NCBI GenBank assembly: GCA_023388835.1
Contig: JAEWFK010000062.1
Span: 1 to 33,421 of the forward strand
Origin: Pseudomonadota bacterium
GTDB taxonomy: Bacteria > Pseudomonadota > Gammaproteobacteria > Burkholderiales > Burkholderiaceae_B
Reading direction: 5' to 3'
DNA: 33,421 bases
Shown: piece after piece, positions 1 through 7,624 of the stretch
Layout: each line of letters begins with the position of its first letter
Numbering within the stretch: position 1 is the first letter of the stretch
Made by a program: the position numbers and the translations under genes
The notes under the pieces: generated by a model
Told to the model about the DNA's origin: nothing
The model's database searches: none
What the model saw: only the letters and a program-made list of their open reading frames with translations

Positions 1-362
1 AGCCGGTGCTGCGCGTGATTCCACTGCCCAAGGATGCCAACCTGCATGGTGACGTCTTCGGCGGCTGGATCATGGCCCAGGTGGATATCGCGGGTTCTGT
101 CCCCGCCACCCGGCGTGCCGGCGGTCGTGTCGCGACTGTCGCAGTCAACGCCTTCGTGTTCAAGCAGCCCGTCTTCGTGGGCGACCTGCTCAGTTTCTAC
201 GCCGACATCATCAAAGTCGGGCGCACTTCCATCACCATATCGGTCGAAGTGTATGCACAGCGCCAACGCCTGGAAGCCGAAGAGATCAAAGTGACCGAAG
301 CCACGCTGACCTACGTGGCCACGGACGATAGCCGCCGCAGCCGTCCCCTGCCGCCTGCCTGA
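1..362 (+). CDS. Acyl-CoA thioesterase, YciA-like (5' truncated by window edge)
   Basis: Hydrolyses acyl-CoA thioesters to free acid and CoA; a cytoplasmic hotdog-fold enzyme of the YciA/cytosolic acyl-CoA hydrolase family. The visible part has the family signature PKDANLHGDVFGGWIMAQVD near its start, where family members have the catalytic N-x-x-G-D-x-F-G-G motif, followed by the long hotdog helix and the strands ending in ATLTYVATDD. Family members are about 130 residues. Here about 119 are visible, reading in frame from base 3, so only some 10-15 N-terminal residues are missing; the GTG at base 6 is probably internal, because the family normally has extra residues before LRVIP. The stop is followed after 15 bases by mgtE on the same strand, so the two may be cotranscribed. 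Family assignment is firm; the substrate is unknown. Confidence 0.88.
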   Translation, partial: PVLRVIPLPKDANLHGDVFGGWIMAQVDIAGSVPATRRAGGRVATVAVNAFVFKQPVFVGDLLSFYADIIKVGRTSITISVEVYAQRQRLEAEEIKVTEATLTYVATDDSRRSRPLPPA

Positions 363-377
363 CATCAGAGTGCATCC

Positions 378-1853
378 ATGGCGGAAAAAGAAGTCAATCT
401 CGCACAGCCGATGAGCATTCCGCGCCGGCTGGACCCAGAAGACGCTCAACAGGCGCTGCAGCAGCTGCAAAATATTCTCAAGCGCCAGGAAGTGGTGGAG
501 GCGCTCGCCCAGAGGCAGTACGAAGACGACGACCGCTCGAACCTGCTCGAAGGCCTGCTGCACCGCCAGCACGAGAATGAGATCCGGGCGATCGTCAACG
601 ATCTGCACCCGTCGGATATCGCCTTCATCCTGGAATCCTTGCCCGTCTACGAGCGCCAGGCGGTGTGGCAGCTGGTCAGTGCCGAGCACGATGCCGATGT
701 CTTGCTCGAGGTCGAGGACTGGGCCAGGGAATCCCTGATCGAGTCCATGGACCACGAAGACCTCGTGGCCGCAGCCGAGCTCATGGACGCGGACGAGATC
801 GCCGATCTCGCGCCGGACCTGCCGCCTGACGTCGTTGCGGAGGTGCAGAAGGGCCTGACCGAACAGGAGCGCGCCCAGCTTCTGGAAGCCATGGGTTATC
901 CGGAAGGCACCGTGGGAGCCATCATGGACTTCGAGATGGTGCGCGTGCGCGAGGACGTCAGCCTGGAAGTGGTATTGCGCTACCTGCGCCGGCTGCAGGA
1001 GCTGCCCGACCATACCGATCAGATCTTCGTGGTGGATCGCCAGGACCGGCTGCAGGGAACCTTGCCGGTCAGCGTCCTGCTGGTGCGCGAGCCCGAAACC
1101 CTGGTGTCCGAGGCCATGCTCACGGAGTATCTTTCGCTCAATCCGCTGGATTCCGACGCGGACGCGGCTGGCGCCTTCGAACGTTACGATCTGGTCGCCG
1201 CCCCCGTGACTGATGACCAAGGCCGGCTGATTGGCCGCGTCACCATTGCCGAGGTCGTCGACGTCATTCAGGAAGACTCGCAGGAACAGGAGCTGTCCCG
1301 CGCCGGCCTGCAGGAAGAAGACATTTTCGCGCCCGTCGTCACCGCGTTGCGTAACCGCGCGCCGTGGCTGCTGGTCAACCTCATGACGGCCGCGACGGCG
1401 TCGCTGGTTGCATCGCGCTTCGAGCACACGGTCAGCGAGATCGTCATCCTGGCCTTCCTCATGTCGATTGTGGCCGGCATAGGCGGCAATTCAGGCAATC
1501 AGACCATGACCATGGTGATACGCGCCATGGCGGTGGGCCGTGTCACCGGCGTCAACATCTGGCAACTCGTGCGCCGCGAAATCCAGGTCACCTTCCTGGT
1601 CGGTTCCTGCGGCAGCCTGGTGGCGGCCGTCTTCGCATGGATATTCTCGGGCTCCGTGTCGGTCGCCCTCGTCATGATGGCCGCCATCATCGGCAACATG
1701 TTGATCGGCGCCGTGCTCGGCGTACTCATCCCCATGCTTCGCGTGCGGTTCGGCAAAGATCCCGCGGTGGGATCTTCCGTGCTGCTCACCTTCGCGACCG
1801 ATTCGCTCGGCTTCTTCCTCTTTCTGAGCCTGGCCACCCTCTTCTTGCTATAA
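378..1853 (+). CDS. mgtE: MgtE-family magnesium transporter
   Basis: Inner-membrane Mg2+ channel gated by cytoplasmic Mg2+. The 491-residue product has the full MgtE layout: an acidic N domain (about residues 30-165, with HPSDIAFILESLP and the LAPDLPPDVVAEV repeat), a pair of CBS domains (about 170-290), a connecting helix (about 295-315), and five membrane segments from about 330 to the C-terminus. The membrane part holds the conserved GIGGNSGNQ motif and, near the end, GKDPAVGSSVLLTFATDS. The Asp of that last segment corresponds to the selectivity-filter Asp of the Thermus protein (known from the family; the alignment is mine). The start is an ATG 15 bases after the thioesterase stop. The gene converges on the Bug-protein gene, with a 35-base gap that has no clear terminator. 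Confidence 0.95.
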   Translation: MAEKEVNLAQPMSIPRRLDPEDAQQALQQLQNILKRQEVVEALAQRQYEDDDRSNLLEGLLHRQHENEIRAIVNDLHPSDIAFILESLPVYERQAVWQLVSAEHDADVLLEVEDWARESLIESMDHEDLVAAAELMDADEIADLAPDLPPDVVAEVQKGLTEQERAQLLEAMGYPEGTVGAIMDFEMVRVREDVSLEVVLRYLRRLQELPDHTDQIFVVDRQDRLQGTLPVSVLLVREPETLVSEAMLTEYLSLNPLDSDADAAGAFERYDLVAAPVTDDQGRLIGRVTIAEVVDVIQEDSQEQELSRAGLQEEDIFAPVVTALRNRAPWLLVNLMTAATASLVASRFEHTVSEIVILAFLMSIVAGIGGNSGNQTMTMVIRAMAVGRVTGVNIWQLVRREIQVTFLVGSCGSLVAAVFAWIFSGSVSVALVMMAAIIGNMLIGAVLGVLIPMLRVRFGKDPAVGSSVLLTFATDSLGFFLFLSLATLFLL

Positions 1854-1888
1854 GATCCGGGGGCCAGGCCGATGCCAAGCTACAGGGA

Positions 1889-2881
1889 TCAATCCAGCGT
1901 GATATTGGCCTTGCGAGCGACGTCCTGCCACTTCACGATTTCGTCCTGCACATAAGTGGTGAGTTCGTCGGGCGTGGAGCCGATGATGTCCGAGCCCAGG
2001 TCTTCCAGGCGTTTTTTCACGCCAGGGTTCTGCAAGGCCTGGCTGAAAGCGGCGGAAAGCTGGTCAGTGATTTCCTTGGGCGTGCCGGCAGGTGCGAAGA
2101 TCGCATTCCACTCGTAAGACGCATACCCGGCCAGACCTTCTTCGGCGATGGTCGGCACATCGGGCAGCATCTTGGCGCGTTCAGTTCCGCCCACGGCGAC
2201 CGCCCGCAGCTTGCCGCTGGCGATATGCGTCCACGAAGAACCGAGGCTCGCGAACATCATGGGAACCTGGTTGCCCATGACATCAGTCATGGCGGGACCG
2301 CCGCCCTTGTACGGAACGTGAATCAGCTCGGTTCCGGCCATCACATTGAACAGTTCGCCGGCCAGATGTTGCGCCGAACCGGGACCCGACGAAGCGAAGT
2401 AAAGCGTGTGGTCACTGGCCTTGTCCTCGGCCTTGACATCCGCAACCGTCTTTATGGATGACTGGGGATTCACCACCAGCACGTTGGGCACTTTGAGCAG
2501 CAGCGATACGGGCGCAAATGCCTTGGCCGTGTCAAAAGGCATCTTGGGGCGCAAGGCTGGGTTCTGGGCGTGATTGGAAGCGTCCATCAACAGCGTATAG
2601 CCGTCAGGCTTGGCTCGGGCCACATACTGGCCGCCGATCATGCCACCGGCACCCCCCTTGTTTTCAATCACGACCGTCTGACCAAGGATTTTTTCCAGCT
2701 CAGGGCCGATGAGGCGCGCCACGAGATCCACCGTGCCACCGGGCGGATAGCTGACGACCATGGTGATGGGGCGCTCGGGGTAAGCGGCGTTTACGGCTGC
2801 TGCACTACAGAACGCAGCCAAGCCAACTGCCAGGCGAGCCCTCATGGGCCGCTGAACAAAAGAACCGAAGAATCCGGACAT
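1889..2881 (-). CDS. Bug/TctC-family periplasmic solute-binding protein
   Basis: Secreted substrate-binding protein of the tripartite tricarboxylate transporter (TTT) family, greatly expanded in Bordetella and relatives (Bug proteins). The N-terminus has a basic stretch, a hydrophobic core (LAVGLAAFCSAAA) and a likely cleavage after VNA, followed by the mature start YPERPITMVVSYPPGG, which is the family hallmark. Also typical are GGAGGMIGGQYVARAKPDGYTL split over residues about 80-100, HVPYKGGGPAMTDVMGNQV, and PDVPTIAEEGL. Length (330) is normal. The chosen ATG at 2881 has an AAGGAA-like site 8 bases upstream; an internal ATG at 2845 would also give a workable signal peptide. It lies 12 bases after the amidohydrolase stop, so the two are probably cotranscribed. 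No tctA/tctB membrane genes are in the window, so this is an orphan binding protein here; its ligand is unknown. Confidence 0.92.
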   Translation of the reverse strand: MSGFFGSFVQRPMRARLAVGLAAFCSAAAVNAAYPERPITMVVSYPPGGTVDLVARLIGPELEKILGQTVVIENKGGAGGMIGGQYVARAKPDGYTLLMDASNHAQNPALRPKMPFDTAKAFAPVSLLLKVPNVLVVNPQSSIKTVADVKAEDKASDHTLYFASSGPGSAQHLAGELFNVMAGTELIHVPYKGGGPAMTDVMGNQVPMMFASLGSSWTHIASGKLRAVAVGGTERAKMLPDVPTIAEEGLAGYASYEWNAIFAPAGTPKEITDQLSAAFSQALQNPGVKKRLEDLGSDIIGSTPDELTTYVQDEIVKWQDVARKANITLD

Positions 2882-2893
2882 GAGAGGAGTTCC

Positions 2894-3715
2894 TTAAAAG
2901 CCAAAAAAAGTATGTGGCGTCTTCGCAAGCACCTGCGTGACGACATCGGGGTCCGAGATGGCCCCCAGAAAAAAACTTAGTGAAGCCGACATGGCGTTGC
3001 CTTCTTCGAACTGTGTGTGCGGCCAATCGCTGCCCCACATGAGCCGCTCGGCACCCAAACGGCTGAGCAGCACGCCGATAGCAGCGGCATAGTCGTCCGG
3101 AGCCGGACTCTCCCAGATGCGATAGGGTGCCGAGATCTTCACCCACAGCTGACCCGATGCGCCCTGGGTGCAGAGGTAGTCCAACCGATTCAAATCCGTT
3201 TCGCTTTTGAAATCCGGGCGACCAAAATGATCGACGACGACGCGGCAGTCCGCTTCCAGAAGCGGCGCAAGCACAGCGGGAAGCTGGGTATGAGGACAAT
3301 GCAGCTCGATATGCCAGCCCATGTGATTCAGCTCTTTCAGCAGATCGCGCCAAGCCGGGTCTCGCAAGTCGGGTTCAGGCCGACCCATCAAGTTGAGCCG
3401 CATGCCGGTGATCCCTGCGGAATCGAGCTTTGACAGCGCAGCCGGGCTCACGTCCGGCATTAACTGCGCGACACCCTTGCAGCGCCCTTCGGCACGGCGC
3501 AGCGCGTCAACAAGATAGCTGTTGTCGGTCCCGAGGAAACTGGGTTGAACCAGTACACCGCGCTCCAGTCCATTGTGGTCAAGCTGCGTCAGGTAATCGG
3601 ATAAGAGAGCGGCATAAGCAGGCGTATAGCGCCGGCCCGCTTCCATAGGCAGCTCAGGCTCGAAGACATGGGCGTGGGTGTCCACGGCGCCCGGAGGTAT
3701 AGACATATGCGTCAC
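2894..3715 (-). CDS. Amidohydrolase-2 family metal-dependent hydrolase (LigI-like)
   Basis: TIM-barrel hydrolase of the amidohydrolase superfamily, in the branch containing 2-pyrone-4,6-dicarboxylate lactonase and related lactonases or dicarboxylate hydrolases. In 273 residues it shows the N-terminal metal motif VDTHAHVF (His14 and His16), a barrel strand with IELHCPH, the strand VVVDHFGRPD, and the C-terminal LMWGSDWPHTQFE with its conserved Asp. These match the family's metal and substrate ligands. The start could be the ATG at 3715 or the one three codons later. It is followed after 12 bases by a Bug-type binding protein gene and is divergent from a LysR gene 88 bases away, the arrangement expected of a small catabolic unit controlled by that regulator. 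The substrate cannot be told from sequence; a dicarboxylate or lactone of aromatic breakdown is an inference only. Confidence 0.88.
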   Translation of the reverse strand: MTHMSIPPGAVDTHAHVFEPELPMEAGRRYTPAYAALLSDYLTQLDHNGLERGVLVQPSFLGTDNSYLVDALRRAEGRCKGVAQLMPDVSPAALSKLDSAGITGMRLNLMGRPEPDLRDPAWRDLLKELNHMGWHIELHCPHTQLPAVLAPLLEADCRVVVDHFGRPDFKSETDLNRLDYLCTQGASGQLWVKISAPYRIWESPAPDDYAAAIGVLLSRLGAERLMWGSDWPHTQFEEGNAMSASLSFFLGAISDPDVVTQVLAKTPHTFFGF

Positions 3716-3758
3716 GCTCGCGTTGACTGGAGACGAGCTTATTCTAGTTAGAAACTAC

Positions 3759-3803
3759 ATATTGATCTATTATGTAATAAATGTTTATTCATAATATATT
3801 GAT
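3759..3803. promoter_or_regulatory. Probable LysR operator region: interrupted palindrome with flanking direct repeat
   Basis: The LysR/amidohydrolase intergenic region is sharply AT-rich in a GC-rich genome. It holds an inverted repeat: left arm ATTATGTAATAAA at 3769-3781, right arm TTTATTCATAAT at 3784-3795. The arms are complementary except for one extra base. The octamer ATATTGAT occurs on both sides, at 3759-3766 and 3796-3803. LysR-type regulators usually bind an AT-rich interrupted palindrome between their own gene and the divergent target gene, so this is the natural operator candidate. The binding function is inferred from position and symmetry. Confidence 0.55.
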
Positions 3804-4676
3804 ATGGAAATCCGGCAGTACCGCCACTTCCTCGCTGTCCTCGAGCATGGCTCAATCAGTCAGGCGGCCCAGCATCTCGGTATCGCGCAGCCCGCCCTGA
3901 GTCAATCCATTGCGCGCATGGAAAAGGGCCTGCAGGTGAAGCTCTTTGATCGGTCGCGTCGGGGCACCGTGCCCACGCTGGCAGCCGTGGCGATTGCCGA
4001 AGACGTGCGCATGGGGGTCATCCGTCTGGATGAAGCAGTCAGAAAGGCGGGGGCCAGCCGAGCCGGTCTGGCGGGTTCGGTGTCGGTCGGGCTTGTATCC
4101 TCGGCACTGATTGATGTGCTGCCGCGCTTGCTCGCCAATGCACGCCGTTATGCACCGGACCTCGACATCCATCTGCACGAAATGAGCAACGAGGAGCAGG
4201 CGAGCGCCCTGGAACTCGGACGCATCGATATCGGGCTCATGCATGCACCCGTCACCGTAAGAGGTCATGTCCGGGAATTACGGCTGAGACAGGACAAATT
4301 GATTGCCGTCATGCCCGCCACGATGGCAGGCGAGCTTCCCGATCCGTTAACGCTCCAGGACATCGCCGAAGTGGGTCTGGTGCTCTATCCCCGCCAGCAC
4401 TTGCCGGCCTTCTACGCGGGCGTGACCGAAGGGTTACGCGCGGCGGGCTGTCGTGTGAAGGTGAACATGCACGCTAACCGAACGATGACCATATTGAGCT
4501 GCGTGGCCGGCGGCATGGGCATCGGACTGTTGCCCACATGGATCCGCGCGCTGCCCTTCCCCGGGGTGGTCTACCGCGAGATCGCCGATGCGGCGTTGCT
4601 GCCCGACTTCGATCTTATCGCCCTATGCATGGGCCGGCGCGCAAGTCTCATGCAGCTCTTGCTTAAAGACGTGTGA
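3804..4676 (+). CDS. LysR-family transcriptional regulator
   Basis: DNA-binding regulator of 290 residues. The N-terminal winged helix-turn-helix (about residues 1-60) is classic LysR: MEIRQYRHFLAVLEHGS, then SQAAQHLGIAQPALSQSIARME, then LFDRSRRG. The rest (about 90-290) is the periplasmic-binding-protein-like effector domain, with VSVGLVSSALIDVLPRLL at its start and CVAGGMGIGLLPTW towards the end. It is divergent from the amidohydrolase/Bug-protein pair and very likely controls that pair and itself. No Shine-Dalgarno sequence is visible before the ATG; the upstream bases are nearly all A and T and overlap the palindrome, so translation may be weak or the message nearly leaderless. An effector cannot be predicted. 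Confidence 0.93.
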   Translation: MEIRQYRHFLAVLEHGSISQAAQHLGIAQPALSQSIARMEKGLQVKLFDRSRRGTVPTLAAVAIAEDVRMGVIRLDEAVRKAGASRAGLAGSVSVGLVSSALIDVLPRLLANARRYAPDLDIHLHEMSNEEQASALELGRIDIGLMHAPVTVRGHVRELRLRQDKLIAVMPATMAGELPDPLTLQDIAEVGLVLYPRQHLPAFYAGVTEGLRAAGCRVKVNMHANRTMTILSCVAGGMGIGLLPTWIRALPFPGVVYREIADAALLPDFDLIALCMGRRASLMQLLLKDV

Positions 4677-4691
4677 GGTAAGAAGAAGTGA

Positions 4692-4708
4692 TCGGGGGCC
4701 GCCCCCGA
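4692..4708. other. GC-rich inverted repeat between LysR gene and secA
   Basis: A 17-base near-perfect palindrome (arms TCGGGGGC and GCCCCCGA around one C) sits in the 45-base gap where the LysR gene and secA converge. It could act as a bidirectional transcription stop, but there is no T-run directly after it on either strand, so a classical intrinsic terminator is doubtful. Its core GGGGGCCGCCCC recurs at 7587-7598 on the other side of secA. Confidence 0.4.
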
Positions 4709-4721
4709 CCCCTGCACTGCT

Positions 4722-7457
4722 TCAGGCGAGCTTGCCGTGGCACTGCTTGAACTTTTTCCCGCTGCCACAAGGGCAAGGGTCGTTGCGGCCGACCCGAGGC
4801 GCCGCGGCAACCGCTGCGGCGGCAGCGGCTTCGTCAAGGCCCGGATCCTGGCCGCTGAGCGCGGCGTCGTAATCGGAATGGTGGTAACGGACACTGACCG
4901 GAGCTTCCTGCTCCGCGGGCTGCTCGACCTGTTCCGGCGTCTGCACACGCACGGTCAGCAACACGCGCACGACGTCATTGCGCACGCGGTCGAGCATGTC
5001 GGAAAACAGCACGAAGGCTTCGCGTTTGTATTCCTGCTTCGGGTCACGCTGAGCGTAGCCGCGCAGGTGTATGCCCTGGCGCAGGTGGTCGAGCGCCTGC
5101 AGGTGTCCACGCCAGTTGGTGTCGATGGATTGCAGAAGCACGGATCGTTCGAAGGGGGCCCAGGCCTCGCGAGTGACCAATTCGACCTTCGCCTCGTAGA
5201 GGCGCGCGGCTTCCGCCAGCACGCGCTCAAGAAGGTCGTCGTCGGTGAGTTCAGGTTCCTTTTCCAGGATTTCGGTCAGGGGCAGAGTAACAGCCCAGTC
5301 GGATTCCAGAGCGGCCTGCAGGCCCGGAACATCCCACTGCTCTTCGACCGAGCCTTCCGGAATGTAATGGCGGAACTGTTCCGAAACGGCAGCCTGGATC
5401 AGACCCCGGACTGTATCGCCGACGTCCGACACTTCGAGGACTTCGTTGCGCTGCGTATAGAGCACCTTGCGCTGATCGTTCGCGACGTCGTCATATTCGA
5501 GCAGCTGCTTGCGGATGTCGAAGTTGCGGGCTTCAACCTTGCGCTGAGCGGACTCAATGGAGCGCGATACCATGCGCGCTTCGATGGGTTCACCCTCGGG
5601 CAGGCGTAGACGCTCCATGATGGCGCGGACCCGATCACCCGCGAAGATACGCATCAAGGGATCTTCGAGGGAAAGGTAGAAGCGCGACGAACCCGGGTCA
5701 CCCTGGCGGCCGGCACGACCACGCAGCTGGTTGTCGATACGGCGCGATTCATGGCGCTCGGTTCCGATGATGCGCAGGCCGCCGGCCTGCTTCACCGTTT
5801 CGTTGGCCGGCGCCCATTCGGCGCGAATGCGTTCGATACGGGCTTCCGTTTCGGCTTCAGGAATGGACTCATCCTTGCGCACCAGGTCGATCATCTTCTC
5901 GACGCTGCCACCCAGAACGATGTCAGTCCCCCGGCCGGCCATGTTGGTGGCGATGGTGATGTGCCCGGGCTTGCCGGCTTCGGCCACGATTTCGGCTTCG
6001 CGGGCGTGCTGCTTGGCGTTGAGCACTTCGTGAGGCAGCTTGTGTTGCTTCAGAAGGTCGGATAGCCGTTCGGAGTTCTCGATGCTGGTCGTACCGACCA
6101 ATACCGGCTGACCGCGCTCATAGCAGTCGCGGATATCGACGAGAATCGCGTTGTACTTCTCGTTGTCTGTCTTGTAGACCTGATCGTTCTGGTCGATGCG
6201 GATCATGGGCCGGTTAGTGGGCACCAACACCGTTTCCAAGCTGTAGATCTGCTGGAATTCGTAGGCTTCGGTATCGGCTGTACCGGTCATGCCCGCAAGC
6301 TTTTCGTACATGCGGAAATAATTCTGGAAGGTGATCGAGGCCAGGGTCTGGTTCTCGTGCTGAATCTGCACACCTTCCTTCGCTTCGACCGCCTGATGCA
6401 GACCGTCGGACCAGCGGCGGCCCACCATGAGGCGGCCGGTGAATTCGTCAACGATGACCACTTCGCCGTTCTGCACCACGTACTGCTGGTCGCGGAAGAA
6501 CAGATTGTGGGCTCGCAAAGCCACCATCAAGTGATGCACCAGCGAGATATTGCGCGGGTCGTACAGCGATTCGCCTTCAGGCAGCAAGCCGTGCTGTGAA
6601 AGCAATTGCTCTGCAGTCACGTGGCCCGCTTCGGAAATATGGACTTGCTGACCTTTCTCGTCGACCCAGAAGTCACCTTCAGGTTCCGGTTCCTGCGGCT
6701 TGGGCTCAGCGGCCATGCGAACCAGCAACGGCGCAATGGTGTTCATGCGCCGATAGAGCTCAGTGTTGTCTTCGGCCTGGCCGGAAATGATGAGCGGGGT
6801 ACGGGCTTCGTCGATGAGGATGGAGTCGACTTCGTCGACGATCGCGTACATGAGGGGACGCTGACGACGATCCTCGGCGCGGTACTCCATGTTGTCACGC
6901 AGGTAGTCGAAGCCGAACTCGTTGTTCGTGCCGTAGGTGATATCCGCCTGATAGGCGGCAATCTTTTCGGCGTTGTCCTGCTGCGGCACGACGATACCCA
7001 CCGACATGCCCAGGTAGTTATATAGCCGGCCCATCCATTCGGCATCCCGCCGAGCCAGGTAATCGTTAACGGTGACCACATGCACACCCTTGGCCGGCAG
7101 CGCATTCAGGTAGACGGCCAGCGTGGCAGTCAGCGTCTTGCCCTCGCCCGTGCGCATTTCGGCGATCTTGCCATTGTGCAAGGCGATGCCGCCCACCATC
7201 TGGACGTCGAAGTGCCGCATGCCAAACACACGCTTGCTGGCTTCGCGGACCACGGCGAAGGCTTCGGGCAGCAGCGTGTCGAGCGTCGTGCCCTGCACCA
7301 GCCGCTGGCGAAACTCTGCGGTCTTGCCCTGTAGCTGCTCGTCGCTTAGAGCCGCGAGCTGCGGTTCGAGCGCATTGATTTGGGAAACCTGGCGCCGATA
7401 CTGTTTCAGTATGCGATCGTTACGACTGCCGAAAAGCGTTTTTAACAGGGATACCAT
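4722..7457 (-). CDS. secA: Preprotein translocase ATPase SecA
   Basis: Motor ATPase that pushes unfolded precursor proteins through SecYEG. The start is set at 7457, giving MVSLLKTLFGSRNDR, which is the conserved beginning of the family; an in-frame ATG-type start 15 codons earlier has no family counterpart. The product is 911 residues, a normal proteobacterial length. Walker A is GEGKT (about residues 104-108), Walker B is in DEVDSILIDEARTPLI, the second nucleotide-binding fold has TNMAGRGTDI and LRGRAGRQGDPG, and the C-terminus carries the zinc-binding SecB/phospholipid tail CPCGSGKKFKQCH. Before that tail is a low-complexity alanine-rich linker. It follows the M23 peptidase gene on the same strand after about 167 bases that contain the second copy of a GC-rich repeat. 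No clear promoter could be read there. Confidence 0.98.
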   Translation of the reverse strand: MVSLLKTLFGSRNDRILKQYRRQVSQINALEPQLAALSDEQLQGKTAEFRQRLVQGTTLDTLLPEAFAVVREASKRVFGMRHFDVQMVGGIALHNGKIAEMRTGEGKTLTATLAVYLNALPAKGVHVVTVNDYLARRDAEWMGRLYNYLGMSVGIVVPQQDNAEKIAAYQADITYGTNNEFGFDYLRDNMEYRAEDRRQRPLMYAIVDEVDSILIDEARTPLIISGQAEDNTELYRRMNTIAPLLVRMAAEPKPQEPEPEGDFWVDEKGQQVHISEAGHVTAEQLLSQHGLLPEGESLYDPRNISLVHHLMVALRAHNLFFRDQQYVVQNGEVVIVDEFTGRLMVGRRWSDGLHQAVEAKEGVQIQHENQTLASITFQNYFRMYEKLAGMTGTADTEAYEFQQIYSLETVLVPTNRPMIRIDQNDQVYKTDNEKYNAILVDIRDCYERGQPVLVGTTSIENSERLSDLLKQHKLPHEVLNAKQHAREAEIVAEAGKPGHITIATNMAGRGTDIVLGGSVEKMIDLVRKDESIPEAETEARIERIRAEWAPANETVKQAGGLRIIGTERHESRRIDNQLRGRAGRQGDPGSSRFYLSLEDPLMRIFAGDRVRAIMERLRLPEGEPIEARMVSRSIESAQRKVEARNFDIRKQLLEYDDVANDQRKVLYTQRNEVLEVSDVGDTVRGLIQAAVSEQFRHYIPEGSVEEQWDVPGLQAALESDWAVTLPLTEILEKEPELTDDDLLERVLAEAARLYEAKVELVTREAWAPFERSVLLQSIDTNWRGHLQALDHLRQGIHLRGYAQRDPKQEYKREAFVLFSDMLDRVRNDVVRVLLTVRVQTPEQVEQPAEQEAPVSVRYHHSDYDAALSGQDPGLDEAAAAAAVAAAPRVGRNDPCPCGSGKKFKQCHGKLA

Positions 7458-7586
7458 TCTTGTGTCGTCGCTTGCCCGCAGGGATGAAGCCCGCCGGGAC
7501 ATGTGGGTTTGGTTGGCGGAGGGAACCGCAGAAAACGATACAGTTTAACGCAGCTCCCGCCATTAGCGGCCATGCTCTGCAACATA

Positions 7587-7598
7587 GGGGGCCGCCCC
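7587..7598. repeat. Second copy of the secA-flanking GC-rich 12-mer
   Basis: GGGGGCCGCCCC, identical to the core of the palindrome at 4694-4705. Both copies lie in the intergenic DNA bordering secA, one on each side. The nearby GGGGCCC at about 7604-7610 could extend pairing. Whether this is a dispersed repeat of the genome or chance in GC-rich DNA cannot be told from one window. Confidence 0.35.
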
Positions 7599-7624
7599 TT
7601 CATGGGGCCCGATGTCGTGCGCGG

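Noticed and set aside
1364..2461. 365-codon frame overlapping the mgtE end and the Bug-protein gene
   Set aside because: Runs out of frame through mgtE and antisense through the next gene; no domain and no sign of a frameshifted gene.
7458..7502. Upstream extension of secA by 15 residues
   Set aside because: The conserved SecA N-terminus starts at the ATG at 7457, and the extra residues (Arg- and Ser-rich) match nothing in the family.
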